From: Rallus limicola
Taxonomy: Eukaryota > Chordata > Aves > Gruiformes > Rallidae
Length of the DNA: 64,000 nt
Assembly (NCBI GenBank): GCA_022605955.1
Contig: JAKCOZ010000309.1
Coordinates: 62,001 to 126,000 of the forward strand
Direction of reading: 5' to 3'
A model generated the notes under the pieces. That model saw only the letters and a program-made list of their open reading frames with translations, did no database searches and had not been told where the DNA came from. Position 1 is the first letter of the stretch. The number at the start of each line of letters is the position of its first letter. Both the position numbers and the translations under genes were made by a program. Positions 25,040 through 38,503 of this stretch are shown piece after piece.

Positions 25040-28000
25040 GTGCTTTTCTCGGCCCTAGCAGACTGCAGTTCAAAACATGCTAAACGTCCAGCAATAACTC
25101 CCAAAGTAAAGAAGCTAGGCATGAAAGGCATAGCTTGTCTGAAACCTCCTAACAGGACACACAAGCAGACTCTGTCACTTTGGCTCTCAGCCTTTTCCTA
25201 TGCCTGGAAAGAGGGAACATGCCTGGAACCTCCTACGGTGCTTTTCTCGGCCCTAGCAGACTGCAGTTCAAAACATGCTAAACGTCCAGCAATAACTCCC
25301 AAAGTAAAGAAGCTAGGACTGAAAGGCATAGCTTGTCTGAAACCTCCTAACAGGACACACAAGCAGACCCTGTCACTTTGGCTCTCAGCCTTTTCCTTTG
25401 CCTGGAAAGAGGGAACATGCCTGGAACCTCCTACGGTGCTTTTCTCGGCCCTAGCAGACTGCAGTTCAAAACATGCTAAACGTCCAGCAATAACTCCCAA
25501 AGTAAAGAAGCTAGGCATGAAAGGCATAGCTTGTCTGAAACCTCCTAACAGGACACACAAGCAGACCCTGTCACTTTGGCTCTCAGCCTTTTCCTTTGCC
25601 TGGAAAGAGGGAACATGCCTGGAACCTCCTACGGTGCTTTTCTCGGCCCTAGCAGACTGCAGTTCAAAACATGCTAAACGTCCAGCAATAACTCCCAAAG
25701 TAAAGAAGCTAGGACTGAAAGGCATAGCTTGTCTGAAACCTCCTAACAGGACACACAAGCAGACCCTGTCACTTTGGCTCTCAGCCTTTTCCTTTGCCTG
25801 GAAAGAGGGAACATGCCTGGAACCTCCTACGGTGCTTTTCTCGGCCCTAGCAGACTGCAGTTCAAAACATGCTAAACGTCCAGCAATAACTCCCAAAGTA
25901 AAGAAGCTAGGCATGAAAGGCATAGCTTGTCTGAAACCTCCTAACAGGACACACAAGCAGACCCTGTCACTTTGGCTCTCAGCCTTTTCCTTTGCCTGGA
26001 AAGAGGGAACATGCCTGGAACCTCCTACGGTGCTTTTCTCGGCCCTAGCAGACTGCAGTTCAAAACATGCTAAACGTCCAGCAATAACTCCCAAAGTAAA
26101 GAAGCTAGGCATGAAAGGCATAGCTTGTCTGAAACCTCCTAACAGGACACACAAGCAGACCCTGTCACTTTGGCTCTCAGCCTTTTCCTTTGCCTGGAAA
26201 GAGGGAACATGCCTGGAACCTCCTACAGTGCTTTTCTCGGCCCTAGCAGACTGCAGTTCAAAACATGCTAAACGTCCAGCAATAACTCCCAAAGTAAAGA
26301 AGCTAGGCATGAAAGGCATAGCTTGTCTGAAACCTCCTAACAGGACACACAAGCAGACCCTGTCACTTTGGCTCTCAGCCTTTTCCTTTGCCTGGAAAGA
26401 GGGAACATACCTGCTACCTCCTACAGTGCTTTTCTCGGCCCTAGCAGACTGCAGTTCAAAACACGCTAAACGTCCAGCAATAACTCCCAAAGTAAAGAAG
26501 CTAGGCATGAAAGGCATAGCTTGTCTGAAACCTCCTAACAGGACACACAAGCAGACCCTGTCACTTTGGCTCTCAGCCTTTTCCTTTGCCTGGAAAGAAG
26601 GAACATACCTGCTACCTCCTACAGTGCTTTTCTCGGCCCTAGCAGACTGCAGTTCAAAACATGCTAAACGTCCAGCAATAACTCCCAAAGTAAAGAAGCT
26701 AGGACTGAAAGGCATAGCTTGTCTGAAACCTCCTAACAGGACACACAAGCAGACCCTGTCACTTTGGCTCTCAGCCTTTTCCTTTGCCTGGAAAGAGGGA
26801 ACATGCCTGGAACCTCCTACGGTGCTTTTCTCGGCCCTAGCAGACTGCAGTTCAAAACATGCTAAACGTCCAGCAATAACTCCCAAAGTAAAGAAGCTAG
26901 GCATGAAAGGCATAGCTTGTCTGAAACCTCCTAACAGGACACACAAGCAGACTCTGTCACTTTGGCTCTCAGCCTTTTCCTATGCCTGGAAAGAGGGAAC
27001 ATGCCTGGAACCTCCTACGGTGCTTTTCTCGGCCCTAGCAGACTGCAGTTCAAAACATGCTAAACGTCCAGCAATAACTCCCAAAGTAAAGAAGCTAGGA
27101 CTGAAAGGCATAGCTTGTCTGAAACCTCCTAACAGGACACACAAGCAGACCCTGTCACTTTGGCTCTCAGCCTTTTCCTTTGCCTGGAAAGAGGGAACAT
27201 GCCTGGAACCTCCTACGGTGCTTTTCTCGGCCCTAGCAGACTGCAGTTCAAAACATGCTAAACGTCCAGCAATAACTCCCAAAGTAAAGAAGCTAGGCAT
27301 GAAAGGCATAGCTTGTCTGAAACCTCCTAACAGGACACACAAGCAGACCCTGTCACTTTGGCTCTCAGCCTTTTCCTTTGCCTGGAAAGAGGGAACATGC
27401 CTGGAACCTCCTACGGTGCTTTTCTCGGCCCTAGCAGACTGCAGTTCAAAACATGCTAAACGTCCAGCAATAACTCCCAAAGTAAAGAAGCTAGGCATGA
27501 AAGGCATAGCTTGTCTGAAACCTCCTAACAGGACACACAAGCAGACCCTGTCACTTTGGCTCTCAGCCTTTTCCTTTGCCTGGAAAGAGGGAACATACCT
27601 GCTACCTCCTACAGTGCTTTTCTCGGCCCTAGCAGACTGCAGTTCAAAACATGCTAAACGTCCAGCAATAACTCCCAAAGTAAAGAAGCTAGGCATGAAA
27701 GGCATAGCTTGTCTGAAACCTCCTAACAGGACACACAAGCAGACTCTGTCACTTTGGCTCTCAGCCTTTTCCTATGCCTGGAAAGAGGGAACATGCCTGG
27801 AACCTCCTACGGTGCTTTTCTCGGCCCTAGCAGACTGCAGTTCAAAACATGCTAAACGTCCAGCAATAACTCCCAAAGTAAAGAAGCTAGGACTGAAAGG
27901 CATAGCTTGTCTGAAACCTCCTAACAGGACACACAAGCAGACCCTGTCACTTTGGCTCTCAGCCTTTTCCTTTGCCTGGAAAGAGGGAACATGCCTGGAA

Positions 28001-28801
28001 CCTCCTACGGTGCTTTTCTCGGCCCTAGCAGACTGCAGTTCAAAACATGCTAAACGTCCAGCAATAACTCCCAAAGTAAAGAAGCTAGGCATGAAAGGCA
28101 TAGCTTGTCTGAAACCTCCTAACAGGACACACAAGCAGACCCTGTCACTTTGGCTCTCAGCCTTTTCCTTTGCCTGGAAAGAGGGAACATGCCTGGAACC
28201 TCCTACGGTGCTTTTCTCGGCCCTAGCAGACTGCAGTTCAAAACATGCTAAACGTCCAGCAATAACTCCCAAAGTAAAGAAGCTAGGCATGAAAGGCATA
28301 GCTTGTCTGAAACCTCCTAACAGGACACACAAGCAGACCCTGTCACTTTGGCTCTCAGCCTTTTCCTTTGCCTGGAAAGAGGGAACATACCTGCTACCTC
28401 CTACAGTGCTTTTCTCGGCCCTAGCAGACTGCAGTTCAAAACACGCTAAACGTCCAGCAATAACTCCCAAAGTAAAGAAGCTAGGCATGAAAGGCATAGC
28501 TTGTCTGAAACCTCGTAACAGGACACACAAGCAGACCCTGTCACTTTGGCTCTCAGCCTTTTCCTTTGCCTGGAAAGAGGGAACATGCCTGGAACCTCCT
28601 ACGGTGCTTTTCTCGGCCCTAGCAGACTGCAGTTCAAAACATGCTAAACGTCCAGCAATAACTCCCAAAGTAAAGAAGCTAGGCATGAAAGGCATAGCTT
28701 GTCTGAAACCTCCTAACAGGACACACAAGCAGACTCTGTCACTTTGGCTCTCAGCCTTTTCCTATGCCTGGAAAGAGGGAACATGCCTGGAACCTCCTAC
28801 G
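25040..28801. repeat. Variable-length HOR marked by TCCTATGCC (monomers 127-145)
   Basis: Monomers 127, 136, 140 and 145 share two linked variants, ACTCTG and TCCTATGCC (the A is at 25200, 26982, 27774 and 28764). Spacings are 9, 4 and 5 monomers. Each marked copy is followed by an LC copy and then, except after 145, by MC. The first, second and third units are 25040-26821, 26822-27613 and 27614-28603. The unequal lengths fit successive unequal exchanges that kept one anchor and changed the number of copies between anchors. Confidence 0.85.
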
Positions 28802-31800
28802 GTGCTTTTCTCGGCCCTAGCAGACTGCAGTTCAAAACATGCTAAACGTCCAGCAATAACTCCCAAAGTAAAGAAGCTAGGACTGAAAGGCATAGCTTGT
28901 CTGAAACCTCCTAACAGGACACACAAGCAGACCCTGTCACTTTGGCTCTCAGCCTTTTCCTTTGCCTGGAAAGAGGGAACATGCCTGGAACCTCCTACGG
29001 TGCTTTTCTCGGCCCTAGCAGACTGCAGTTCAAAACATGCTAAACGTCCAGCAATAACTCCCAAAGTAAAGAAGCTAGGACTGAAAGGCATAGCTTGTCT
29101 GAAACCTCCTAACAGGACACACAAGCAGACCCTGTCACTTTGGCTCTCAGCCTTTTCCTTTGCCTGGAAAGAGGGAACATGCCTGGAACCTCCTACGGTG
29201 CTTTTCTCGGCCCTAGCAGACTGCAGTTCAAAACATGCTAAACGTCCAGCAATAACTCCCAAAGTAAAGAAGCTAGGCATGAAAGGCATAGCTTGTCTGA
29301 AACCTCCTAACAGGACACACAAGCAGACCCTGTCACTTTGGCTCTCAGCCTTTTCCTTTGCCTGGAAAGAGGGAACATGCCTGGAACCTCCTACGGTGCT
29401 TTTCTCGGCCCTAGCAGACTGCAGTTCAAAACATGCTAAACGTCCAGCAATAACTCCCAAAGTAAAGAAGCTAGGCATGAAAGGCATAGCTTGTCTGAAA
29501 CCTCCTAACAGGACACACAAGCAGACCCTGTCACTTTGGCTCTCAGCCTTTTCCTTTGCCTGGAAAGAGGGAACATGCCTGGAACCTCCTACAGTGCTTT
29601 TCTCGGCCCTAGCAGACTGCAGTTCAAAACATGCTAAACGTCCAGCAATAACTCCCAAAGTAAAGAAGCTAGGCATGAAAGGCATAGCTTGTCTGAAACC
29701 TCCTAACAGGACACACAAGCAGACCCTGTCACTTTGGCTCTCAGCCTTTTCCTTTGCCTGGAAAGAGGGAACATACCTGCTACCTCCTACAGTGCTTTTC
29801 TCGGCCCTAGCAGACTGCAGTTCAAAACACGCTAAACGTCCAGCAATAACTCCCAAAGTAAAGAAGCTAGGCATGAAAGGCATAGCTTGTCTGAAACCTC
29901 CTAACAGGACACACAAGCAGACCCTGTCACTTTGGCTCTCAGCCTTTTCCTTTGCCTGGAAAGAAGGAACATACCTGCTACCTCCTACAGTGCTTTTCTC
30001 GGCCCTAGCAGACTGCAGTTCAAAACATGCTAAACGTCCAGCAATAACTCCCAAAGTAAAGAAGCTAGGACTGAAAGGCATAGCTTGTCTGAAACCTCCT
30101 AACAGGACACACAAGCAGACCCTGTCACTTTGGCTCTCAGCCTTTTCCTTTGCCTGGAAAGAGGGAACATGCCTGGAACCTCCTACGGTGCTTTTCTCGG
30201 CCCTAGCAGACTGCAGTTCAAAACATGCTAAACGTCCAGCAATAACTCCCAAAGTAAAGAAGCTAGGCATGAAAGGCATAGCTTGTCTGAAACCTCCTAA
30301 CAGGACACACAAGCAGACCCTGTCACTTTGGCTCTCAGCCTTTTCCTTTGCCTGGAAAGAGGGAACATGCCTGGAACCTCCTACGGTGCTTTTCTCGGCC
30401 CTAGCAGACTGCAGTTCAAAACATGCTAAACGTCCAGCAATAACTCCCAAAGTAAAGAAGCTAGGACTGAAAGGCATAGCTTGTCTGAAACCTCCTAACA
30501 GGACACACAAGCAGACCCTGTCACTTTGGCTCTCAGCCTTTTCCTTTGCCTGGAAAGAGGGAACATGCCTGGAACCTCCTACGGTGCTTTTCTCGGCCCT
30601 AGCAGACTGCAGTTCAAAACATGCTAAACGTCCAGCAATAACTCCCAAAGTAAAGAAGCTAGGCATGAAAGGCATAGCTTGTCTGAAACCTCCTAACAGG
30701 ACACACAAGCAGACCCTGTCACTTTGGCTCTCAGCCTTTTCCTTTGCCTGGAAAGAGGGAACATGCCTGGAACCTCCTACGGTGCTTTTCTCGGCCCTAG
30801 CAGACTGCAGTTCAAAACATGCTAAACGTCCAGCAATAACTCCCAAAGTAAAGAAGCTAGGCATGAAAGGCATAGCTTGTCTGAAACCTCCTAACAGGAC
30901 ACACAAGCAGACCCTGTCACTTTGGCTCTCAGCCTTTTCCTTTGCCTGGAAAGAAGGAACATACCTGCTACCTATAAAAGTGCTTTTCTCGGCCCTAGCA
31001 GACTGCAGTTCAAAACATGCTAAACGTCCAGCAATAACTCCCAAAGTAAAGAAGCTAGGACTGAAAGGCATAGCTTGTCTGAAACCTCCTAACAGGACAC
31101 ACAAGCTGACCCTGTCACTTTGGCTCTCAGCCTTTTCCTTTGCCTGGAAAGAGGGAACATGCCTGGAACCTCCTACGGTGCTTTTCTCGGCCCTAGCAGA
31201 CTGCAGTTCAAAACTTGCTAAACGTCCAGCAATAACTCCCAAAGTAAAGAAGCTAGGACTGAAAGGCATAGCTTGTCTGAAACCTCCTAACAGGACACAC
31301 AAGCAGACCCTGTCACTTTGGCTCTCAGCCTTTTCCTTTGCCTGGAAAGAGGGAACATGCCTGGAACCTCCTACGGTGCTTTTCTCGGCCCTAGCAGACT
31401 GCAGTTCAAAACATGCTAAACGTCCAGCAATAACTCCCAAAGTAAAGAAGCTAGGACTGAAAGGCATAGCTTGTCTGAAACCTCCTAACAGGACACACAA
31501 GCAGACCCTGTCACTTTGGCTCTCAGCCTTTTCCTTTGCCTGGAAAGAAGGAACATACCTGCTACCTCCTACAGTGCTTTTCTCGGCCCTAGCAGACTGC
31601 AGTTCAAAACATGCTAAACGTCCAGCAATAACTCCCAAAGTAAAGAAGCTAGGACTGAAAGGCATAGCTTGTCTGAAACCTCCTAACAGGACACACAAGC
31701 AGACCCTGTCACTTTGGCTCTCAGCCTTTTCCTTTGCCTGGAAAGAGGGAACATGCCTGGAACCTCCTACGGTGCTTTTCTCGGCCCTAGCAGACTGCAG

Positions 31801-33553
31801 TTCAAAACATGCTAAACGTCCAGCAATAACTCCCAAAGTAAAGAAGCTAGGCATGAAAGGCATAGCTTGTCTGAAACCTCCTAACAGGACACACAAGCAG
31901 ACCCTGTCACTTTGGCTCTCAGCCTTTTCCTTTGCATGGAAAGAGGGAACATGCCTGGAACCTCCTACGGTGCTTTTCTCGGCCCTAGCAGACTGCAGTT
32001 CAAAACATGCTAAACGTCCAGCAATAATTTCCAAAGTAAAGAAGCTAGGACTGAAAGGCATAGCTTGTCTGAAACCTCCTAACAGGACACACAAGCAGAC
32101 CCTGTCACTTTGGCTCTCAGCCTTTTCCTTTGCCTGGAAAGAGGGAACATGCCTGGAACCTCCTACGGTGCTTTTCTCGGCCCTAGCAGACTGCAGTTCA
32201 AAACATGCTAAACGTCCAGCAATAACTCCCAAAGTAAAGAAGCTAGGCATGAAAGGCATAGCTTGTCTGAAACCTCCTAACAGGACACACAAGCAGACCC
32301 TGTCACTTTGGCTCTCAGCCTTTTCCTTTGCCTGGAAAGAAGGAACATACCTGCTACCTCCTACAGTGCTTTTCTCGGCCCTAGCAGACTGCAGTTCAAA
32401 ACATGCTAAACGTCCAGCAATAACTCCCAAAGTAAAGAAGCTAGGACTGAAAGGCATAGCTTGTCTGAAACCTCCTAACAGGACACACAAGCAGACCCTG
32501 TCACTTTGGCTCTCAGCCTTTTCCTTTGCCTGGAAAGAGGGAACATGCCTGGAACCTCCTACGGTGCTTTTCTCGGCCCTAGCAGACTGCAGTTCAAAAC
32601 ATGCTAAACGTCCAGCAATAACTCCCAAAGTAAAGAAGCTAGGCATGAAAGGCATAGCTTGTCTGAAACCTCCTAACAGGACACACAAGCAGACCCTGTC
32701 ACTTTGGCTCTCAGCCTTTTCCTTTGCCTGGAAAGAAGGAACATACCTGCTACCTCCTACAGTGCTTTTCTCGGCCCTAGCAGACTGCAGTTCAAAACAT
32801 GCTAAACGTCCAGCAATAACTCCCAAAGTAAAGAAGCTAGGACTGAAAGGCATAGCTTGTCTGAAACCTCCTAACAGGACACACAAGCAGACCCTGTCAC
32901 TTTGGCTCTCAGCCTTTTCCTTTGCCTGGAAAGAGGGAACATGCCTGGAACCTCCTACGGTGCTTTTCTCGGCCCTAGCAGACTGCAGTTCAAAACATGC
33001 TAAACGTCCAGCAATAACTCCCAAAGTAAAGAAGCTAGGCATGAAAGGCATAGCTTGTCTGAAACCTCCTAACAGGACACACAAGCAGACCCTGTCACTT
33101 TGGCTCTCAGCCTTTTCCTTTGCCTGGAAAGAAGGAACATACCTGCTACCTATAAAAGTGCTTTTCTCGGCCCTAGCAGACTGCAGTTCAAAACATGCTA
33201 AACGTCCAGCAATAACTCCCAAAGTAAAGAAGCTAGGCATGAAAGGCATAGCTTGTCTGAAACCTCCTAACAGGACACACAAGCAGACCCTGTCACTTTG
33301 GCTCTCAGCCTTTTCCTTTGCCTGGAAAGAGGGAACATGCCTGGAACCTCCTACGGTGCTTTTCTCGGCCCTAGCAGACTGCAGTTCAAAACATGCTAAA
33401 CGTCCAGCAATAACTCCCAAAGTAAAGAAGCTAGGCATGAAAGGCATAGCTTGTCTGAAACCTCCTAACAGGACACACAAGCAGACCCTGTCACTTTGGC
33501 TCTCAGCCTTTTCCTTTGCCTGGAAAGAGGGAACATGCCTGGAACCTCCTACG

Positions 33554-33751
33554 GTGCTTTTCTCGGCCCTAGCAGACTGCAGTTCAAAACATGCTAAACG
33601 TCCAGCAATAACTCCCAAAGTAAAGAAGCTAGGCATGAAAGGCATAGCTTGTCTGAAACCTCCTAACAGGACACACAAGCAGACCCTGTCACTTTGGCTC
33701 TCAGCCTTTTCCTTTGCCTGGAAAGAAGGAACATACTAGCTACCTCCTACA
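33554..33751. repeat. Monomer 170, tail ACATACTAGCTACC
   Basis: Two adjacent substitutions turn ACATACCTGCTACC into ACATACTAGCTACC (near 33732-33745). This introduces an in-frame TAG and ends the longest forward frame. The same double change recurs in monomer 202 (39890-40087), so it was copied rather than mutated twice. Confidence 0.93.
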
Positions 33752-34939
33752 GTGCTTTTCTCGGCCCTAGCAGACTGCAGTTCAAAACATGCTAAACGTC
33801 CAGCAATAACTCCCAAAGTAAAGAAGCTAGGCATGAAAGGCATAGCTTGTCTGAAATCTTATAACAGGACACACAAGCAGACCCTGTCACTTTGGCTCTC
33901 AGCCTTTTCCTTTGCCTGGAAAGAGGGAACATGCCTGGAACCTCCTACGGTGCTTTTCTTGGCCCTAGCAGACTGCAGTTCAAAACATGCTAAACGTCCA
34001 GCAATAACTCCCAAAGTAAAGAAGCTAGGCATGAAAGGCATAGCTTGTCTGAAACCTCCTAACAGGACACACAAGCAGACCCTGTCACTTTGGCTCTCAG
34101 CCTTTTCCTTTGCCTGGAAAGAGGGAACATGCCTGGAACCTCCTACGGTGCTTTTCTCGGCCCTAGCAGACTGCAGTTCAAAACATGCTAAACGTCCAGC
34201 AATAACTCCCAAAGTAAAGAAGCTAGGCATGACAGGCATAGCTTGTCTGAAACCTCCTAACAGGACACACAAGCAGACCCTGTCACTTTGGCTCTCAGCC
34301 TTTTCCTTTGCCTGGAAAGAGGGAACATGCCTGGAACCTCCTACAGTGCTTTTCTCGGCCCTAGCAGACTGCAGTTCAAAACATGCTAAACGTCCAGCAA
34401 TAACTCCCAAAGTAAAGAAGCTAGGCATGAAAGGCTTAGCTTGTCTGAAACCTCCTAACAGGACACACAAGCAGACCCTGTCACTTTGGCTCTCAGCCTT
34501 TTCCTTTGCCTGGAAAGAGGGAACATACCTGCTACCTCCTACAGTGCTTTTCTCGGCCCTAGCAGACTGCAGTTCAAAACACGCTAAACGTCCAGCAATA
34601 ACTCCCAAAGTAAAGAAGCTAGGCATGAAAGGCATAGCTTGTCTGAAACCTCCTAACAGGACACACAAGCAGACCCTGTCACTTTGTCTCTCAGCCTTTT
34701 CCTTTGCCTGGAAAGAAGGAACATACCTGCTACCTCCTACAGTGCTTTTCTCGGCCCTAGCAGACTGCAGTTCAAAACATGCTAAACGTCCAGCAATAAC
34801 TCCCAAAGTAAAGAAGCTAGGCATGAAAGGCATAGCTTGTCTGAAACCTTATAACAGGACACACAAGCAGACCCTGTCACTTTGGCTCTCAGCCTTTTCC
34901 TTTGCCTGGAAAGAGGGAACATGCCTGGAACCTCCTACG
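33554..34939. repeat. TAG-anchored segment, copy 1 (monomers 170-176)
   Basis: It starts with a monomer whose tail reads ACATACTAGCTACC instead of ACATACCTGCTACC, followed by a TCTTATAAC copy. Later copies carry GCATGACAGG (monomer 173) and AAGGCTTAGC (174). It is repeated at 39890-41473. Private marks here are TTCTTGGCC (near 33960) and CTTTGTCTCTC (near 34685). Confidence 0.88.
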
Positions 34940-35731
34940 GTGCTTTTCTCGGCCCTAGCAGACTGCAGTTCAAAACATGCTAAACGTCCAGCAATAACTC
35001 CCAAAGTAAAGAAGCTAGGCATGAAAGGCATAGCTTGTCTGAAACCTCCTAACAGGACACACAAGCAGACCCTGTCACTTTGGCTCTCAGCCTTTTCCTT
35101 TGCCTGGAAAGAGGGAACATGCCTGGAACCTCCTACGGTGCTTTTCTCGGCCCTAGCAGACTGCAGTTCAAAACATGCTAAACGTCCAGCAATAACTCCC
35201 AAAGTAAAGAAGCTAGGCATGAAAGGCATAGCTTGTCTGAAACCTCCTAACAGGACACACAAGCAGACCCTGTCACTTTGGCTCTCAGCCTTTTCCTTTG
35301 CCTGGAAAGAGGGAACATGCCTGGAACCTCCTACGGTGCTTTTCTCGGCCCTAGCAGACTGCAGTTCAAAACATGCTAAACGTCCAGCAATAACTCCCAA
35401 AGTAAAGAAGCTAGGCATGAAAGGCATAGCTTGTCTGAAACCTCCTAACAGGACACACAAGCAGACCCTGTCACTTTGGCTCTCAGCCTTTTCCTTTGCC
35501 TGGAAAGAGGGAACATGCCTGGAACCTCCTACGGTGCTTTTCTCGGCCCTAGCAGACTGCAGTTCAAAACATGCTAAACGTCCAGCAATAACTCCCAAAG
35601 TAAAGAAGCTAGGCATGAAAGGCATAGCTTGTCTGAAACCTCCTAACAGGACACACAAGCAGACCCTGTCACTTTGGCTCTCAGCCTTTTCCTTTGCCTG
35701 GAAAGAGGGAACATGCCTGGAACCTCCTACG

Positions 35732-37117
35732 GTGCTTTTCTCGGCCCTAGCAGACTGCAGTTCAAAACATGCTAAACGTCCAGCAATAACTCCCAAAGTA
35801 AAGAAGCTAGGCATGAAAGGCATAGCTTGTCTGAAACCTCCTAACATGACACACAAGCAGACCCTGTCACTTTGGCTCTCAGCCTTTTCCTTTGCCTGGA
35901 AAGAGGGAACATGCCTGGAACCTCCTACGGTGCTTTTCTCGGCCCTAGCAGACTGCAGTTCAAAACATGCTAAACGTCCAGCAATAACTCCCAAAGTAAA
36001 GAAGCTAGGCATGAAAGGCATAGCTTGTCTGAAACCTCCTAACAGGACACACAAGCAGACCCTGTCACTTTGGCTCTCAGCCTTTTCCTTTGCCTGGAAA
36101 GAAGGAACATACCTGCTACCTATAAAAGTGCTTTTCTCGGCCCTAGCAGACTGCAGTTCAAAACATGCTAAACGTCCAGCAATAACTGCTAAAGTAAAGA
36201 AGCTAGGCATGAAAGGCATAGCTTGTCTGAAACCTCCTAACAGGACACACAAGCAGACCCTGTCACTTTGGCTCTCAGCCTTTTCCTTTGCCTGGAAAGA
36301 GGGAACATGCCTGGAACCTCCTACGGTGCTTTTCTCGGCCCTAGCAGACTGCAGTTCAAAACATGCTAAACGTCCAGCAATAACTCCCAAAGTAAAGAAG
36401 CTAGGCATGAAAGGCATAGCTTGTCTGAAACCTCCTAACATGACACACAAGCAGACCCTGTCACTTTGGCTCTTAGCCTTTTCCTTTGCCTGGAAAGAGG
36501 GAACATGCCTGGAACCTCCTACGGTGCTTTTCTCGGCCCTAGCAGACTGCAGTTCAAAACATGCTAAACGTCCAGCAATAACTCCCAAAGTAAAGAAGCT
36601 AGGCATGAAAGGCATAGCTTGTCTGAAACCTCCTAACAGGACACACAAGCAGACCCTGTCACTTTGGCTCTCAGCCTTTTCCTTTGCCTGGAAAGAGGGA
36701 ACATGCCTGGAAGCTCCTACGGTGCTTTTCTCGGCCCTAGCAGACTGCAGTTCAAAACATGCTAAACGTCCAGCAATAACTCCCAAAGTAAAGAAGCTAG
36801 GACTGAAAGGCATAGCTTGTCTGAAACCTCCTAACAGGACACACAAGCAGACCCTGTCACTTTGGCTCTCAGCCTTTTCCTTTGCCTGGAAAGAAGGAAC
36901 ATACCTGCTACCTCCTACAGTGCTTTTCTCGGCCCTAGCAGACTGCAGTTCAAAACATGCTAAACGTCCAGCAATAACTCCCAAAGTAAAGAAGCTAGGA
37001 CTGAAAGGCATAGCTTGTCTGAAACCTCCTAACAGGACACACAAGCAGACCCTGTCACTTTGGCTCTCAGCCTTTTCCTTTGCCTGGAAAGAGGGAACAT
37101 GCCTGGAACCTCCTACG
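35732..37117. repeat. 7-monomer tandem duplication, copy 1 (monomers 181-187)
   Basis: The order is MC with ACATGACAC, MK, MC with AACTGCTAAAG, MC with ACATGACAC and CTCTTAGCC, MA, LY, LC. The next 1386 bp repeat this order and every rare mark. CTCTTAGCC (T at 36474) occurs only in these two copies. Confidence 0.93.
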
Positions 37118-38503
37118 GTGCTTTTCTCGGCCCTAGCAGACTGCAGTTCAAAACATGCTAAACGTCCAGCAATAACTCCCAAAGTAAAGAAGCTAGGCAT
37201 GAAAGGCATAGCTTGTCTGAAACCTCCTAACATGACACACAAGCAGACCCTGTCACTTTGGCTCTCAGCCTTTTCCTTTGCCTGGAAAGAGGGAACATGC
37301 CTGGAACCTCCTACGGTGCTTTTCTCGGCCCTAGCAGACTGCAGTTCAAAACATGCTAAACGTCCAGCAATAACTCCCAAAGTAAAGAAGCTAGGCATGA
37401 AAGGCATAGCTTGTCTGAAACCTCCTAACAGGACACACAAGCAGACCCTGTCACTTTGGCTCTCAGCCTTTTCCTTTGCCTGGAAAGAAGGAACATACCT
37501 GCTACCTATAAAAGTGCTTTTCTCGGCCCTAGCAGACTGCAGTTCAAAACATGCTAAACGTCCAGCAATAACTGCTAAAGTAAAGAAGCTAGGCATGAAA
37601 GGCATAGCTTGTCTGAAACCTCCTAACAGGACACACAAGCAGACCCTGTCACTTTGGCTCTCAGCCTTTTCCTTTGCCTGGAAAGAGGGAACATGCCTGG
37701 AACCTCCTACGGTGCTTTTCTCGGCCCTAGCAGACTGCAGTTCAAAACATGCTAAACGTCCAGCAATAACTCCCAAAGTAAAGAAGCTAGGCATGAAAGG
37801 CATAGCTTGTCTGAAACCTCCTAACATGACACACAAGCAGACCCTGTCACTTTGGCTCTTAGCCTTTTCCTTTGCCTGGAAAGAGGGAACATGCCTGGAA
37901 CCTCCTACGGTGCTTTTCTCGGCCCTAGCAGACTGCAGTTCAAAACATGCTAAACGTCCAGCAATAACTCCCAAAGTAAAGAAGCTAGGCATGAAAGGCA
38001 TAGCTTGTCTGAAACCTCCTAACAGGACACACAAGCAGACCCTGTCACTTTGGCTCTCAGCCTTTTCCTTTGCCTGGAAAGAGGGAACATGCCTGGAAGC
38101 TCCTACGGTGCTTTTCTCGGCCCTAGCAGACTGCAGTTCAAAACATGCTAAACGTCCAGCAATAACTCCCAAAGTAAAGAAGCTAGGACTGAAAGGCATA
38201 GCTTGTCTGAAACCTCCTAACAGGACACACAAGCAGACCCTGTCACTTTGGCTCTCAGCCTTTTCCTTTGCCTGGAAAGAAGGAACATACCTGCTACCTC
38301 CTACAGTGCTTTTCTCGGCCCTAGCAGACTGCAGTTCAAAACATGCTAAACGTCCAGCAATAACTCCCAAAGTAAAGAAGCTAGGACTGAAAGGCATAGC
38401 TTGTCTGAAACCTCCTAACAGGACACACAAGCAGACCCTGTCACTTTGGCTCTCAGCCTTTTCCTTTGCCTGGAAAGAGGGAACATGCCTGGAACCTCCT
38501 ACG
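37118..38503. repeat. 7-monomer tandem duplication, copy 2 (monomers 188-194)
   Basis: This is a direct tandem copy of 35732-37117, with CTCTTAGCC again (T at 37860) exactly 1386 bp later. I saw no private difference when reading the two side by side, though single changes could be missed by eye. The near identity implies a young duplication. Confidence 0.93.

Larger units (their letters stand above)
21278..33751. repeat. Array region II (monomers 108-170)
   Basis: There are 63 copies, all exactly 198 bp. Tail and type order: MY MC MC MY MC LC LC MC MY MC; MY MY MC MC MC MY MY LA MC MC; LC MC LC MC MC MY MY LC MC LC; MC MY MC LC MC MY MC MC LC LC; MC MC MY MY LC MC LC MC MK LC; LC LY LC MC LC MY LC MY LC MK; MC MC MY(TAG). 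It contains four TCCTATGCC copies (127, 136, 140, 145). Private changes include GAAAGGGGGAAC in monomer 122, AACAGGAGACAC in monomer 123 and CCTCGTAAC in monomer 144. Confidence 0.92.
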
